A DNA stretch of 64,000 nucleotides from Pseudolysobacter sp964466115 (GTDB lineage Bacteria > Pseudomonadota > Gammaproteobacteria > Xanthomonadales > Rhodanobacteraceae). The notes under the pieces are model-generated. The model was not told the origin of the DNA. It made no database searches and saw only the letters and a program-made list of their open reading frames with translations. Numbering within the stretch: the first letter of the stretch is position 1; every line of letters begins with the position of its first letter. Below are positions 8,498 to 17,319 of the stretch, piece after piece. The DNA lies in contig CAYXMH010000013.1 of the NCBI GenBank assembly GCA_964466115.1, positions 1-64,000 on the forward strand. The letters run 5' to 3'. A program made the translations under genes and the position numbers.

Positions 8498-9292
8498 CTA
8501 TCCCGCAACGTCGGTGATGATGCTACTTAGGGCGTCAAGCCCATCAAACAAAGCCGCCGGACCCGGCTGCAAAATGATCGGCGATTTGATTTCATACAGA
8601 TGACCGTTGCGCACCGCAGGAATGCGGTCCCAACCGGGACGCGCCGCCACTTTATCGGGGCGGAATTTCTTACCGCACCAAGAGCCAATAATAATATCCG
8701 GGGCGCGCCGAATCACTTCATCGGTATCGACGATAATCCGCCCGCGCGCCAAGGATTCATGCGCCAGCTCCGGGAAAATATCGTCCCCACCCGCGCTTCG
8801 AATCAACTCGGCTACCCAACGGATGCCGGAAATCATCGGCTCATCCCACTCTTCAAAATACACCCGTGGCCGGCGCGGCAACTGCTGCGCGATCCTCTCG
8901 ATAGCGCGGATATGCGCTTGCGCCCGTTGCGCCAGCAGCTGCGCTTTATCGCATGCCCCCACCAAGGCCCCAAGCCTTCGGATTAGCTCGACAATACCGA
9001 TAACCGAGCGATGATTGGTTATCCATACTTCAACGCCTTGCTTGATCAACGCACTGGCGATGTCGGCTTGGATATCGGAAAAACCGATGACCAAATCCGG
9101 TTGCAGCTTCAGAATTTCATCGATCTTCGCGCTCGTAAAAGCGGAGACTTTCGGCTTCTCACGACGCGCCTGCGCTGGGCGGACCGTAAAACCGGAAATG
9201 CCGACGATCCGGTCTTGCTCACCGATCGAATACAGGATCTCAGTAGTCTCTTCGGTTAAACAAACAATACGGCGCGGGTACGGATCAACCAT
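8498..9292 (-). CDS. BtuF-like cobalamin/metal-binding protein lacking a signal peptide
   Basis: The 264-residue product has the fold signature of periplasmic class III solute-binding proteins: RIVCLTEETTEILYSIGEQDRIVG, LKLQPDLVIGFSDIQ, a long backbone helix, VYFEEWDEPMISG, and PDIIIGSWCG. This matches the cobalamin-binding BtuF branch. It starts MVDPYPRRIVC with no signal peptide and no lipobox, so as called it would remain in the cytoplasm. No BtuC or BtuD transporter gene is nearby. It lies 5 nt after pdxH, suggesting co-transcription. A soluble cobalamin-binding or enzyme-associated role is possible; this is inference. Confidence 0.8.
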   Translation of the reverse strand: MVDPYPRRIVCLTEETTEILYSIGEQDRIVGISGFTVRPAQARREKPKVSAFTSAKIDEILKLQPDLVIGFSDIQADIASALIKQGVEVWITNHRSVIGIVELIRRLGALVGACDKAQLLAQRAQAHIRAIERIAQQLPRRPRVYFEEWDEPMISGIRWVAELIRSAGGDDIFPELAHESLARGRIIVDTDEVIRRAPDIIIGSWCGKKFRPDKVAARPGWDRIPAVRNGHLYEIKSPIILQPGPAALFDGLDALSSIITDVAG

Positions 9293-9297
9293 TTATT

Positions 9298-9888
9298 TTA
9301 AGGATATAAAAGACGTTTGTTCCAATGAGTATTTTTCAACTCATATAAAACGCGCTCGTGCAGGCGAAATTGGGCCCCATACCAAAACTCCACTTGATCC
9401 GGCACCAAACGCAATGCCCCCCAAAATGGCGGGCGCGGTACCGGCGCATCGGCGAACTGGGCCTCGTATTGCGCTATCCGTGCTTCCAGCTCCTCTCGAC
9501 CGGAAAGCGTTTGCGATTGTTGCGACGCCCAAGCACCAATCTGGCTCAAGCGTGGACGCGCAGCGAAGTAATGGTCGGACTCGGCGGCACTGGCAGGCTC
9601 AATCCGACCTTCAACACGCACTTGCACTTGGTTGCGCAACGTCTTCCATAGGAAACACAACGCCGCCTGTGGGTTCTGCGCCAGCTGGCGCCCTTTTACA
9701 CTGTCACAGTTGGTGACGAACAAAAATCCGTGCTCATCAACGGATTTCAATAACACCACGCGCGCCGAGATCCGCCCATCCAAACCTGCGCTGGCCAAGG
9801 TCATTGCCGTGGGTTCAGGCTCGCCCACCGCCTCGGCTTCAACCAACAGCGCATTAAACTGACCCAAAATTTCCTTAGATAACGCCAT
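9298..9888 (-). CDS. pdxH: Pyridoxine/pyridoxamine 5'-phosphate oxidase
   Basis: A 196-residue FMN-dependent oxidase making pyridoxal 5'-phosphate. FMN/PLP-binding features include GRISARVVLLKSVDEHGFLF, FLWKTLRNQVQVRVEGR, ASQQSQTLSGREELE and the C-terminal W-R-RLYP-like end, here degenerate as HWNKRLLYP instead of the usual W-x-x-x-RLAP. The ATG at 9888 is preferred to the TTG at 9900 because GGAATGGG lies just upstream of it. The family usually runs 200-220 residues; the N-terminus is a little short. It precedes the BtuF-like gene on the same strand, and a PLP-binding YggS is encoded 2.5 kb away. Confidence 0.9.
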   Translation of the reverse strand: MALSKEILGQFNALLVEAEAVGEPEPTAMTLASAGLDGRISARVVLLKSVDEHGFLFVTNCDSVKGRQLAQNPQAALCFLWKTLRNQVQVRVEGRIEPASAAESDHYFAARPRLSQIGAWASQQSQTLSGREELEARIAQYEAQFADAPVPRPPFWGALRLVPDQVEFWYGAQFRLHERVLYELKNTHWNKRLLYP

Positions 9889-9924
9889 ATCCCATTCCAA
9901 ATTGATCGCAGCTTCTTGCCGCAG

Positions 9925-11481
9925 TTAGTGCTTTACCGCGTTCTGGATAACGCGCATGAACTGCTCGACATTCAGCGGTTTGGTGATGAAGAAATCGCTA
10001 CCGGCCGCAAGTGCCGTGGCGCGAGCCTCTTCGGTAGCGGTTGCGGAAAGTGTCACGATACGGCCTTTGTACCCATGCGAACGTAAGCGATACACGGCCG
10101 CGTTACCGGACAAACCGGGCAACTCAACGTCCATCAACAGCACATCCGGTGTGTCGGCGCGCGCCTCGGCCACCGCTTGAATCGCATCACTGATCAAGCG
10201 CACCTGGAAACCCAAATCGGTCAGCAGTACATCCAACAAATTCGCCACATCGGGGTCATCGTCGACTACGATTGCTCGCAGCGCCTGAGTGGAGGTGGGT
10301 TCTTTGGTTGCAGCCGCAGACACTGGAGGCAGCACCGGGGACGAGGTTGTCTGCCCAAGCACGGGCAGCACCATCTCAAAACGCGTCCCCCGCCCCAATG
10401 CCGACTCCAATTCCAAGGTGCCGTGCATTTGTTCAGCCAGGCGCTTAACGATGGATAAGCCAAGCCCCGCACCTTTGCTTCCGGTATGTCCGCCGCGATT
10501 GAACGGCGTAAATACGCGCTCGCGGTACTCGGGAGGGATGCCGATGCCGGTATCGCGTACGACAATGACCAGACGCTGCCCGTCCCATTCGATACGCGTA
10601 CCGATTTCACCCGTCGTCGTATAACGAACCGCATTGCTCAGCAAGTTAATCAAGATCTGCTTGATTTTTACCGCATCGAATACGGGAGCCTCGGTGGTGC
10701 TCGCAATCACTTCCAAATGAAACTCCAGCCCTTTTTCCCGCGCCAAGGGACGAAACATCGCATCCAGATCATCACGCAACTCTTCAAGATGGATTGCGAC
10801 CGGATTGAGCAACCCCCCGCCCGCCTCACCGCGGCCATATTCCAGAAGGTTTTCCGCCAAGGTGAACAGATATTCCGCATTGCGGCGCACTGCGCGCAAC
10901 GCGCCCGTCGTCCCGGGGTCTCCGCTGTCATGACGCTCCAATAAGTGCAGATAGCCGAAAATGGAGGTTAATGGCGTGCGGAACTCGTGCGATAAGGTGG
11001 CGATCAACGCGTTTTTCAGGGCGGTCGCTTCATCGAGTCGAGTCCGCTGGCGCTCCAACTCCGACCGAATCTGCCGCAACTTGACCAACGCATTTACTTT
11101 TTCATTGCTTAACGAATCGGTTTCATCAGCAACCGGCTCCTGCTCGCGCTGCCAATGCAGAGCACCTGCTGAATCCAACAGCAACAAATGGAATAACTGG
11201 CCATCCGGGATTAAATGCACATCCGCGTGGCGCCCATTGGCGAGCTCCACAAACGGAAACCCTTGGGTTTGCGAGGTTGGCGTTCCGAGAAACAGATCTT
11301 GCAGCATACGCACACTGGCTTCGGGCTCGGCCACTTCAAGCCCAAAATTCGACGCATCGCCTTGGACTTCGATCAACTGCCAGTCGTTGTTAAAGCTGAG
11401 CAGGAGCGGGTGCGCGCGCTCGAATAACAAGCGATAGCGCAAGTAATGCTCAACCGCCTGCGGAAACTGAACATTCAACAC
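9925..11481 (-). CDS. Hybrid sensor histidine kinase with C-terminal receiver domain
   Basis: A 518-residue soluble protein. Residues 1-120 form a PAS-like input region without membrane segments; a short coiled coil (about 125-155) follows. The HisKA H-box TLSHEFRTPLTSI places the phospho-His at 165. The HATPase domain shows the N box QILINLLSNAVRYT, G1 VVRDTGIGIP and G2 GAGLGLSIVKRL. From about residue 400 a receiver domain follows (IVVDDDPDVANLL, phospho-Asp in LLMDVELPG, Lys in FFITKPLN). It is 185 bp upstream of a transcribed OmpR-type regulator on the same strand order, the regulator being first. Signal unknown. Confidence 0.92.
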   Translation of the reverse strand: MLNVQFPQAVEHYLRYRLLFERAHPLLLSFNNDWQLIEVQGDASNFGLEVAEPEASVRMLQDLFLGTPTSQTQGFPFVELANGRHADVHLIPDGQLFHLLLLDSAGALHWQREQEPVADETDSLSNEKVNALVKLRQIRSELERQRTRLDEATALKNALIATLSHEFRTPLTSIFGYLHLLERHDSGDPGTTGALRAVRRNAEYLFTLAENLLEYGRGEAGGGLLNPVAIHLEELRDDLDAMFRPLAREKGLEFHLEVIASTTEAPVFDAVKIKQILINLLSNAVRYTTTGEIGTRIEWDGQRLVIVVRDTGIGIPPEYRERVFTPFNRGGHTGSKGAGLGLSIVKRLAEQMHGTLELESALGRGTRFEMVLPVLGQTTSSPVLPPVSAAATKEPTSTQALRAIVVDDDPDVANLLDVLLTDLGFQVRLISDAIQAVAEARADTPDVLLMDVELPGLSGNAAVYRLRSHGYKGRIVTLSATATEEARATALAAGSDFFITKPLNVEQFMRVIQNAVKH

Positions 11482-11666
11482 GTTTGTCTCACTTGCAATT
11501 TAACCGGCACGAATAGGTCGCCACTGCCTGCGCCCTTCCCTGATTGCGTCATTGTCGAAGGTAATCGCCCCAAAACAGCTTCGCCTTGGATAGCCCGATG
11601 AACCCAAGCACTCAAAAACCCCGCAAAGTGAATTAGCCGTTTTATTTCAATGCCGCCAATTAAGGC

Positions 11667-12368
11667 TTAAACATGTTCCAAGCGGTAACCATGCTGATAC
11701 ACAGCGACCAATCGCCAACCATGCTCACCACCCAACTCGAGCTTCTTACGTAGGCGGCTGATGTGCGTATCAACCGTCCGTGTGGAAACCGCGGTACTTA
11801 AATTCCAAACATTTTCGAGCAACGAGTCGCGGCTGACGATGCGACCATAACGCCGAAACAAAAAACACGCCAAATCGAATTCGCGCTGAGTCAATTCAAT
11901 TTCGCGATCGGCGATACTCAAACGTCGACGCGGCACGTCCAGCATGTACGGAGCAAGATCGATCTGCGGGGTACTGTCATTCTCGGAACCGGCGCGCCGC
12001 CGCAATACGGCATTGACACGAGCCAGAAGCTCCGCCTGCTTAGGCGGCTTGGTCATATAGTCATCGCCGCCATGAGTCAGACCCAATACGATGTCTTCCT
12101 CTTGCATGCGTGAAGTAATGAAAATGACCGGTAACGCCGCATTCGGTGACGCCCGAATCCATTGGATAACTTCGATTCCCGTGGCGTCGGGCAGCATCCA
12201 GTCGAGCAACAATAAGTCGACCGACTCGTTACCCAATCGGCGCCGAAATTCATTCGCGCTCTTAAATACGCGCGGAGTATACCCGGCTTCGCTCAGCCAA
12301 AGCTCCACCAGTGCCGCCTGGTCTGAATCGTCTTCTAGGTAACCTACCACCAGTTCACGCGTACTCAT
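11667..12368 (-). CDS. OmpR/PhoB-family response regulator
   Basis: The 233-residue protein has an N-terminal receiver domain (acidic LEDD at 11-14, phospho-Asp in LLLLDWMLPD at position 56, Lys in DYMTKPPK) and a C-terminal winged helix. The winged helix carries LTQREFDLACFLFRRYGRIVSRDSLLENVW and VDTHISRLRKKL, typical of OmpR-type DNA binding. An AAGGG ribosome-binding site precedes the ATG. It is transcribed just ahead of the hybrid kinase gene and probably forms a two-component pair with it. The 185-bp gap could hold a second promoter for the kinase. Confidence 0.93.
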   Translation of the reverse strand: MSTRELVVGYLEDDSDQAALVELWLSEAGYTPRVFKSANEFRRRLGNESVDLLLLDWMLPDATGIEVIQWIRASPNAALPVIFITSRMQEEDIVLGLTHGGDDYMTKPPKQAELLARVNAVLRRRAGSENDSTPQIDLAPYMLDVPRRRLSIADREIELTQREFDLACFLFRRYGRIVSRDSLLENVWNLSTAVSTRTVDTHISRLRKKLELGGEHGWRLVAVYQHGYRLEHV

Positions 12369-12737
12369 GCATGCCCTTTTTATCTGTGGATATACAAAAT
12401 CCCTATCAAGCAGGAACAGAACCGCTCAATACATTCAATTGCATCAAATTGGCACTTTCTTAACTTTTAAATTCCGCAAAACAATATTGCGCAATGAAAT
12501 GATCGACTTACTAACGATTGGCACTTAACGCCTGCACATCTGTTTAACACAATTAAGTGTAGCAGCAATACCACTGGAAAATTTAGCCCCCCCAGTGTAG
12601 AGCGTAAGAACACAAATATGTGATGGGTTTGGCATAATCAACCCTCGAATTGCTGTGCTGCAACATATTCGCCCACGGCCAAGCGAGCAAGATGGTACGC
12701 AATCGACTGGAAAGTCACCACCCGCAGACCGGGTTAG
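12369..12737. other. 369-bp intergenic region between the response regulator and xrtH
   Basis: No convincing coding frame or RNA gene is visible. The region is AT-richer than its flanks between about 12400 and 12620, contains the small interrupted palindrome ACAC-N6-GTGT near 12546, and must hold the promoter of the response regulator gene, which is transcribed leftward. A CATAAT-like element lies near 12635. The stretch from about 12650 to 12737 is downstream of xrtH and shows no clear terminator hairpin. Confidence 0.5.
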
Positions 12738-13250
12738 CTAATTTGTCTCAATCCGCGCGGGTTTTTGCGGCAAATAGCGTAGCCATACCAGCCAGACCAC
12801 CATGGCATCGAGGATGATCAAGGCTTGCCAAAGATACAAATGAAACCAATCGAACCACACACGGTTCCACAGGCCAAGGTAAAACAAACTGATGATTCGC
12901 ACGAGATTTAAAACCTGAATCGCGATAAAACCGAGCACCATGCCGGCAAATTTGTTTTTCAACGGCGCGGGAAACGCAAGAATCGCCGAGGTTAGGATCA
13001 ACACCGCATCGACTGCATTGCAGCCACGCACAATTTCAATGCCGAATCCGCTAATTCCGCTGCGGATAACATCGCCCTCCACGACAACCGTTGCGTCAAA
13101 CACGCGCATCAATGCACCGCAAAGGCTCGCAATCAGCGAAGTAAATGGCTGAATAACGCCGTCCACAATCGGAGTGTAAAGGCTCAATGTGAACAACAGC
13201 AGCAAACATACGGTAAAGCTCAAAATAAACCGTGTCATGGTATTCCGCAC
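12738..13250 (-). CDS. xrtH: Exosortase H (XrtH)
   Basis: A 170-residue polytopic membrane protein of the exosortase/archaeosortase superfamily. The catalytic triad of the superfamily is visible: Cys77 in EIVRGCNAVDAV, Arg118 in LNLVRIISLFYLG and His137 in WFHLYLWQ. The small size and the V-R-G-C-N-A context fit the XrtH subfamily, which is known to process proteins bearing an IPTL-type C-terminal sorting signal. It stands alone, with no exopolysaccharide genes around it, as XrtH usually does. A start at codon 5 (13238) is possible. A candidate substrate is encoded at 24885-26786. Confidence 0.85.
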   Translation of the reverse strand: MRNTMTRFILSFTVCLLLLFTLSLYTPIVDGVIQPFTSLIASLCGALMRVFDATVVVEGDVIRSGISGFGIEIVRGCNAVDAVLILTSAILAFPAPLKNKFAGMVLGFIAIQVLNLVRIISLFYLGLWNRVWFDWFHLYLWQALIILDAMVVWLVWLRYLPQKPARIETN

Positions 13251-13331
13251 AGAAAAGCTGCCAGCGAGTTTACCTCAATCGTCAGCTGGCTTCTCACCCT
13301 GGTTTATAAAGAGCTGGTAGCATTGGCTCTC

Positions 13332-13925
13332 ATGAATCCAGCAGCAAATCTGTTTTTTATCGGTCCGATGGGTGCTGGTAAAACCACCATCGGTCGGCAT
13401 ACTGCGCAACTGCTTGGCCTTCCCTTTTTTGACCTCGACCATTCGATCGAGGCACGATCTGGCGCGGATATTGCGCTGATTTTTGAACTTGAAGGTGAGA
13501 CCGGTTTTCGCCTGCGCGAACATTCTTTATTGTTAGAGCTGACAAAGCAGGATGGTATCGTTCTGGCGACCGGAGGCGGGGTGGTATTAAACGAGGAAAA
13601 CCGCCGTTTACTCAAACAGCGCGGGTTTGTGGTTTATCTTGAAACCGATATCAACAACCAACTTGCCCGATTGAAGCGCGATCGCAAACGCCCGCTGTTG
13701 CAGACGAGCGCTGTCGAAACAGCCACCCCAAGCCATCCCGACGTAAACCCCATGGACGATCGGCGCGAGCGTTTAGAACAACTCGCGCAAGCTCGTTTGC
13801 CGTTGTATCGGGAAATCGCAGATTTAACCGTACCCGCCGCTTCAGCCAGCAGTGCCGCAGCCATGGCCCGACGGGTCGCCGTGTTGCTGGAAACGCACTG
13901 GCAACGCTTCATTCAACCGCATTAG
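13332..13925 (+). CDS. aroK: Shikimate kinase
   Basis: This 197-residue kinase phosphorylates shikimate at the 3-OH. It has Walker A GPMGAGKTT at residues 11-19, the shikimate-binding DLDHSIEARSG and the FR-x-x-E segment GFRLREHSLL, the GG triad in LATGGGVVLNEENR, and the lid RLKRDRKRPLL. It carries an insertion of about 15 residues after the lid (SAVETATPSHPDVNPMDD) compared with E. coli AroK. The ATG at 13332 is preferred to a TTG at 13323. It is 3 nt upstream of aroB, the usual gene pair. Confidence 0.95.
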   Translation: MNPAANLFFIGPMGAGKTTIGRHTAQLLGLPFFDLDHSIEARSGADIALIFELEGETGFRLREHSLLLELTKQDGIVLATGGGVVLNEENRRLLKQRGFVVYLETDINNQLARLKRDRKRPLLQTSAVETATPSHPDVNPMDDRRERLEQLAQARLPLYREIADLTVPAASASSAAAMARRVAVLLETHWQRFIQPH

Positions 13926-13928
13926 CTC

Positions 13929-15014
13929 ATGATCCCTTCGCCACACCAAATTGAGGTTGCACTCGGCGCATTGCGTTATCCAATTTGGATCGGCACTCAT
14001 CTGTTGCGCACTGGCGAGCATTGGCGCGCATCGATTCGCGGTGAGCAGGTACTCGTTGTCAGTAACGAAACGGTAGCGCCACATTATCTTCCAAGCGTTT
14101 GCGCCAGTTTAAGCGGACTGCGCTGCCAGACGCTCATTCTGCCCGACGGCGAGACGCATAAAACCATGGAATCGGTCATGCGCGTACTCCATGCATTAGC
14201 CGCCCAAACAGCCCATCGCGATGCAACCGTTATTGCGCTCGGCGGCGGCGTGATTGGCGATTTAGCCGGTTTAGCCGCGGCCTTGTATATGCGAGGTATC
14301 AATGTTTTACACATGCCAACCAGCCTTTTGGCGCAGGTGGATTCCTCCATCGGCGGTAAAACCGCGGTCAATCTTGCACAGGGCAAAAATCTGATCGGAG
14401 CCTTTCACCAGCCCTGCGCAATTGTGATTGATACCACCACGCTCGCCACTTTGCCGGAACGGGAATTTCGTGCAGGCATCGCCGAGATCGTAAAATACGG
14501 CGCCATCGCGGACCCCACCTTCTTCACTTGGTTGGAGCAACACACGCAAGCTCTATTAGCGCGCGAACCGAATGTTTTAACCCAGGCGATTATCCGCAGT
14601 TGCGAGCACAAAGCCGCGATCGTGATGCGCGATGAGCGCGAGCTGGGTGAGCGCGCCTTGCTCAACTTCGGTCACAGTTTTGGCCATGCGCTGGAAACCG
14701 CCACCGGTTATACGCAGCTTAAACACGGTGAAGCGGTGGCCATTGGCATGGTGATGGCGGCTAAGCTATCAACAGAACTGGGTTATGCGCCGCAAAGCGA
14801 TGCATTGCGGCTGACGGCATTACTGCAACGGTTCGACTTGCCCATAAGCCGCCCAAACGATGTGAGTTCCGATCATCTATTTAAGCTGATGCAACAGGAC
14901 AAAAAGAACCGCAGTGGCCGATTGCGGCTGATTTTATGGCGCGGGATCGGCAAAGCGGAAATCGCGCAGGACATCGAAAATCACACGATCATGCTTGCAT
15001 TGGAACGGTTTTAA
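13929..15014 (+). CDS. aroB: 3-dehydroquinate synthase
   Basis: The 361-residue enzyme converts DAHP to 3-dehydroquinate in aromatic amino acid synthesis. NAD-binding LPDGETHKT, the glycine-rich GGGVIGDLAG, and PTSLLAQVDSSIGGKTAVN are present. The metal ligands lie in the family's usual places: Glu in the EIVKYG helix, and histidines in NFGHSFGHALE and the later LKHGEAVAIGM. It follows aroK with a 3-nt gap and is followed after about 60 nt by a WGR-domain gene, which interrupts the usual aroK-aroB-damX order. Confidence 0.97.
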   Translation: MIPSPHQIEVALGALRYPIWIGTHLLRTGEHWRASIRGEQVLVVSNETVAPHYLPSVCASLSGLRCQTLILPDGETHKTMESVMRVLHALAAQTAHRDATVIALGGGVIGDLAGLAAALYMRGINVLHMPTSLLAQVDSSIGGKTAVNLAQGKNLIGAFHQPCAIVIDTTTLATLPEREFRAGIAEIVKYGAIADPTFFTWLEQHTQALLAREPNVLTQAIIRSCEHKAAIVMRDERELGERALLNFGHSFGHALETATGYTQLKHGEAVAIGMVMAAKLSTELGYAPQSDALRLTALLQRFDLPISRPNDVSSDHLFKLMQQDKKNRSGRLRLILWRGIGKAEIAQDIENHTIMLALERF

Positions 15015-15072
15015 TAAACGAAAAATCATCAAGCTGCCTGCGCGAGCACCGCATCGGCTAAACTAGCGCCTT

Positions 15073-15339
15073 ATGCGACTATTCATGCAAACCAAACCCA
15101 CGGCGACGAAAGAAGCCCCACGTTATTACCAGATTACCCTGCAACAAGACCTGCTCGGTGGCTGGACCCTCATGCGCGAATGGGGCCAGCAGGGCGGCCG
15201 CATCAGCCTTAAACGAGAGGTGTTTTTAGAACGCGACGATGCGTTAGTCGCGTTTGAGAGCGCGCGCGATGCGCAACTTAAGCGTGGTTTTCACATCATG
15301 TTTAGCCAAGGTTTGGAGGCATCGCATTTGTATGGCTAA
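15073..15339 (+). CDS. Small WGR-domain protein
   Basis: The 88-residue product is essentially one WGR domain: YYQITLQQDLLGGWTLMREWGQQGGRISLKREVFLERDDALVAFE, including the namesake W-G-R-like W-G-Q-Q-G-G-R core, then a DAQLKRGF tail. WGR domains occur in PARP-type proteins and in small bacterial proteins and are thought to bind nucleic acid. Its last 8 nt overlap the start of the SPOR-protein gene, so the two are probably translated together within the aroKB operon. The role in this bacterium is unknown. Confidence 0.88.
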   Translation: MRLFMQTKPTATKEAPRYYQITLQQDLLGGWTLMREWGQQGGRISLKREVFLERDDALVAFESARDAQLKRGFHIMFSQGLEASHLYG

Positions 15340-16111
15340 ATGGCGGCAGCTTGGTTTTAGTTTGATCGCATCGCTGTTAATGCTTCATTTTTCTGCTTAT
15401 GCCGATAGCCCCAGCGCAAACTCTGGGCAGACGAAAACGTTTGAACCCGGCACGAAGCACATCTGCCTGCCGGCCAATCAAGGGTGGAATTGCGTTCCTA
15501 GCGCACAATTCGATGCATCAGTATCCCTCGCACCCGGATCCCCTGCACCCACCGAAACATCCGCAGCAGCAACGTCCAAAGACACCCGTGATGCGCCGTC
15601 CAGCCAAGCGTCGGCTAAGCCGCATGCCTCTGAGCTGCCCAGTTATCTCACCCACGCCGCAACCCAAACCGGTTCGGCGCCGAACACCATTCAACCTGGG
15701 TCATCGCACACATTAGCGCCAAGCCGTGCATCACCTGCCGAGAAAGCATCGTTATCGCAGCCACCAACCGCAAGCGAAACCGCACACGATTCGGACAACC
15801 CCAATGCCATAAACGGAAATAGCGAGTTCTTAACCTTACCCGGAAATCAATACGTTATTGAACTCGCGCACAGCGATGATCCGCATGCCTTCGATGCCAT
15901 CCTCAATGCGCTTAAACTGCGCGCAGATCAGCTTTACCGCCTGCATTTCCCGAACAATAAAAACGAACAGTGGATGCTGGTTTGGGCCGGCCATGACTCA
16001 ATCACCCATGCGCGTGCAGCGCTTTCGCATTTATCACCCACCGTAGCATTGAATGCGGGATGGCCGCGCCGCATCGCTCCGTTGCAGACGGAACTGCGTA
16101 ATACTCATTAA
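15332..16111 (+). CDS. DamX-like secreted SPOR-domain protein
   Basis: The 259-residue product starts with a signal or anchor MAKWRQLGFSLIASLLMLHF, then a long Ser/Pro/Thr/Ala-rich low-complexity linker (about 60-170), then a C-terminal SPOR-type domain. That domain reads NQYVIELAHSDD near its start, an EQWMLVWAGHDS strand, an A-RAAL-HL segment and GWPRRIAPLQ near its end. The pattern matches the peptidoglycan-binding SPOR domain of DamX, normally encoded after aroB. Unlike E. coli DamX it lacks an N-terminal cytoplasmic domain. It has a conserved-looking short CLPANQGWNCVP motif with two cysteines. Likely acts at the septum; inferred from family and context. Confidence 0.75.
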   Translation: MAKWRQLGFSLIASLLMLHFSAYADSPSANSGQTKTFEPGTKHICLPANQGWNCVPSAQFDASVSLAPGSPAPTETSAAATSKDTRDAPSSQASAKPHASELPSYLTHAATQTGSAPNTIQPGSSHTLAPSRASPAEKASLSQPPTASETAHDSDNPNAINGNSEFLTLPGNQYVIELAHSDDPHAFDAILNALKLRADQLYRLHFPNNKNEQWMLVWAGHDSITHARAALSHLSPTVALNAGWPRRIAPLQTELRNTH

Positions 16112-16153
16112 AAATTGCGCATACGTCCAACCCACTTCAAAACTACGTTATCA

Positions 16154-16181
16154 CGCCATTCCCGCGCCGGCGGGAATGGCG
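16154..16181. repeat. REP-like hairpin between convergent genes
   Basis: A perfect 12-bp inverted repeat, CGCCATTCCCGC, with a 4-nt GCCG loop. The sequence matches the widespread CATTCCCGC...GCGGGAATG class of proteobacterial extragenic palindromes. It lies between the convergent SPOR-protein and aquaporin genes, where it may stop or stabilise transcripts from either side. Neither side has a clear U-tract. Confidence 0.7.
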
Positions 16182-16212
16182 ACACTTGTGAAGGTGAATG
16201 GAATAAGGCGCA

Positions 16213-16875
16213 TCACTGACTTCGTTTTAGCAAAACCCGATGCAACGGGATCGCCAGCAACATGCCCAATGAGGGTGCGATAAGATAAATCCACAAATCC
16301 CTAAACTGCCCCGACAATAAAGCCGGTGCAAGGGAGCGCGCAGGGTTCATCGAAGCCCCAGTGGCCGGTCCCGCGAACATCGCCTCTAATCCGACCACCG
16401 CGCCTACCACCATTCCCGCGACGATGCCCTTTTCCTTCGCACCAGAAGATATCCCAAGAATGACCAACATCAACAATAACGACATCAGTCCTTCCAGCAC
16501 AAAAGCCCGGTCAGCGCTTACGCTAGGCAGGGTCGCGCCAAGCATTACGTCTTGCGGGTACAACCACGCCAAACAGGCACTTGCCGCCAGCGCACCTGCA
16601 ATTTGCGCCATTGCATACCATGGCAATTCCGACACCGGAAACCGACGACTCACGGCAAACGCCAAACTCACCGCCGGATTAAAGTGCGCTCCGGAAATGT
16701 CACCCAGCGCATATATCAGCGCCAACACCGCAAGACCGAAGGTCAACGCGATGCCGGCATGACCGATCGCCCCGTGGCTCGCCGCGTCAATCACGATGGC
16801 GCCGGTGCCACACAGGACCAGAAAAAAAGTGCCGACGCATTCCGCCAGCAATCGACTGGTGAAAGGAGTTGCCAT
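16213..16875 (-). CDS. aqpS: Aquaglyceroporin of the ars operon (AqpS-like)
   Basis: A 220-residue MIP-family channel with six membrane helices and both NPA boxes, in HFNPAVS (about residue 67) and SMNPARS (about 178). In some bacteria, classically Sinorhizobium meliloti, an aquaglyceroporin AqpS inside the ars operon replaces the arsenite efflux pump and lets arsenite made by ArsC leave down its gradient. The ATG at 16875 overlaps the arsC stop codon (TGATG); a GTG one codon upstream is possible. No ArsB or Acr3 gene is present nearby, which fits this assignment. Water or glycerol transport alone cannot be ruled out. Confidence 0.85.
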   Translation of the reverse strand: MATPFTSRLLAECVGTFFLVLCGTGAIVIDAASHGAIGHAGIALTFGLAVLALIYALGDISGAHFNPAVSLAFAVSRRFPVSELPWYAMAQIAGALAASACLAWLYPQDVMLGATLPSVSADRAFVLEGLMSLLLMLVILGISSGAKEKGIVAGMVVGAVVGLEAMFAGPATGASMNPARSLAPALLSGQFRDLWIYLIAPSLGMLLAIPLHRVLLKRSQ

Positions 16876-17282
16876 CACGAAGCAACTTTCAATGTTTGCA
16901 AAAGAGCCAATACGCGCTGCTCAATTTCATCGCGAATGCGGCGAAACTCCTGATCCGATAGATGCTTGGGATCGGGCAACGCCCAATCCTCACGCCGGGT
17001 CGCCGGTACCCATGGGCACACGTCACCACAACCCATCGTCACCACCGCATCAAACGCCGTATCGGCAAATGTCGTCAACGGCTTTGAAGCATGCGAAGCG
17101 AGATCAATGCCGCGTTCGGCCATGAACTGAACTGCACGAGGATTGACCTGGCCCGACGGCTTTGATCCTGAGGAATGCGCCGCAATCCAATTGCCGCCAT
17201 GCAAGCGTGCAAACCCCTCGGCCATTTGGCTGCGGCATGCGTTCTCCACGCAAACAAATAGTATTTTTTTTGTTTTTTCCAT
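16875..17282 (-). CDS. arsC: Arsenate reductase, low-molecular-weight phosphatase type
   Basis: The 135-residue enzyme reduces arsenate to arsenite. The phosphatase P-loop is C11-X5-R17 (CVENACR), and a second redox cysteine pair lies in MGCGDVCP (Cys85, Cys89), followed by the DWALPDP acid loop. This is the thioredoxin- or mycothiol-linked LMW-PTP class, not the glutaredoxin class. The start at 17282 (MEKTKKILFV) is chosen because the frame upstream to 17384 overlaps arsR and encodes no family sequence. The ribosome-binding site is weak. Lies 37 nt after arsR and overlaps the aquaporin start. Confidence 0.93.
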   Translation of the reverse strand: MEKTKKILFVCVENACRSQMAEGFARLHGGNWIAAHSSGSKPSGQVNPRAVQFMAERGIDLASHASKPLTTFADTAFDAVVTMGCGDVCPWVPATRREDWALPDPKHLSDQEFRRIRDEIEQRVLALLQTLKVAS

Positions 17283-17319
17283 TTCTAATTCAGTCCAGCG
17301 GTGCAAATAAGAAGATTGC

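Noticed and set aside
9015..9716. A 233-codon open frame on the plus strand opposite the BtuF-like gene and pdxH
   Set aside because: It is antisense to two clearly conserved genes, lacks a ribosome-binding site, and its product has no family features.
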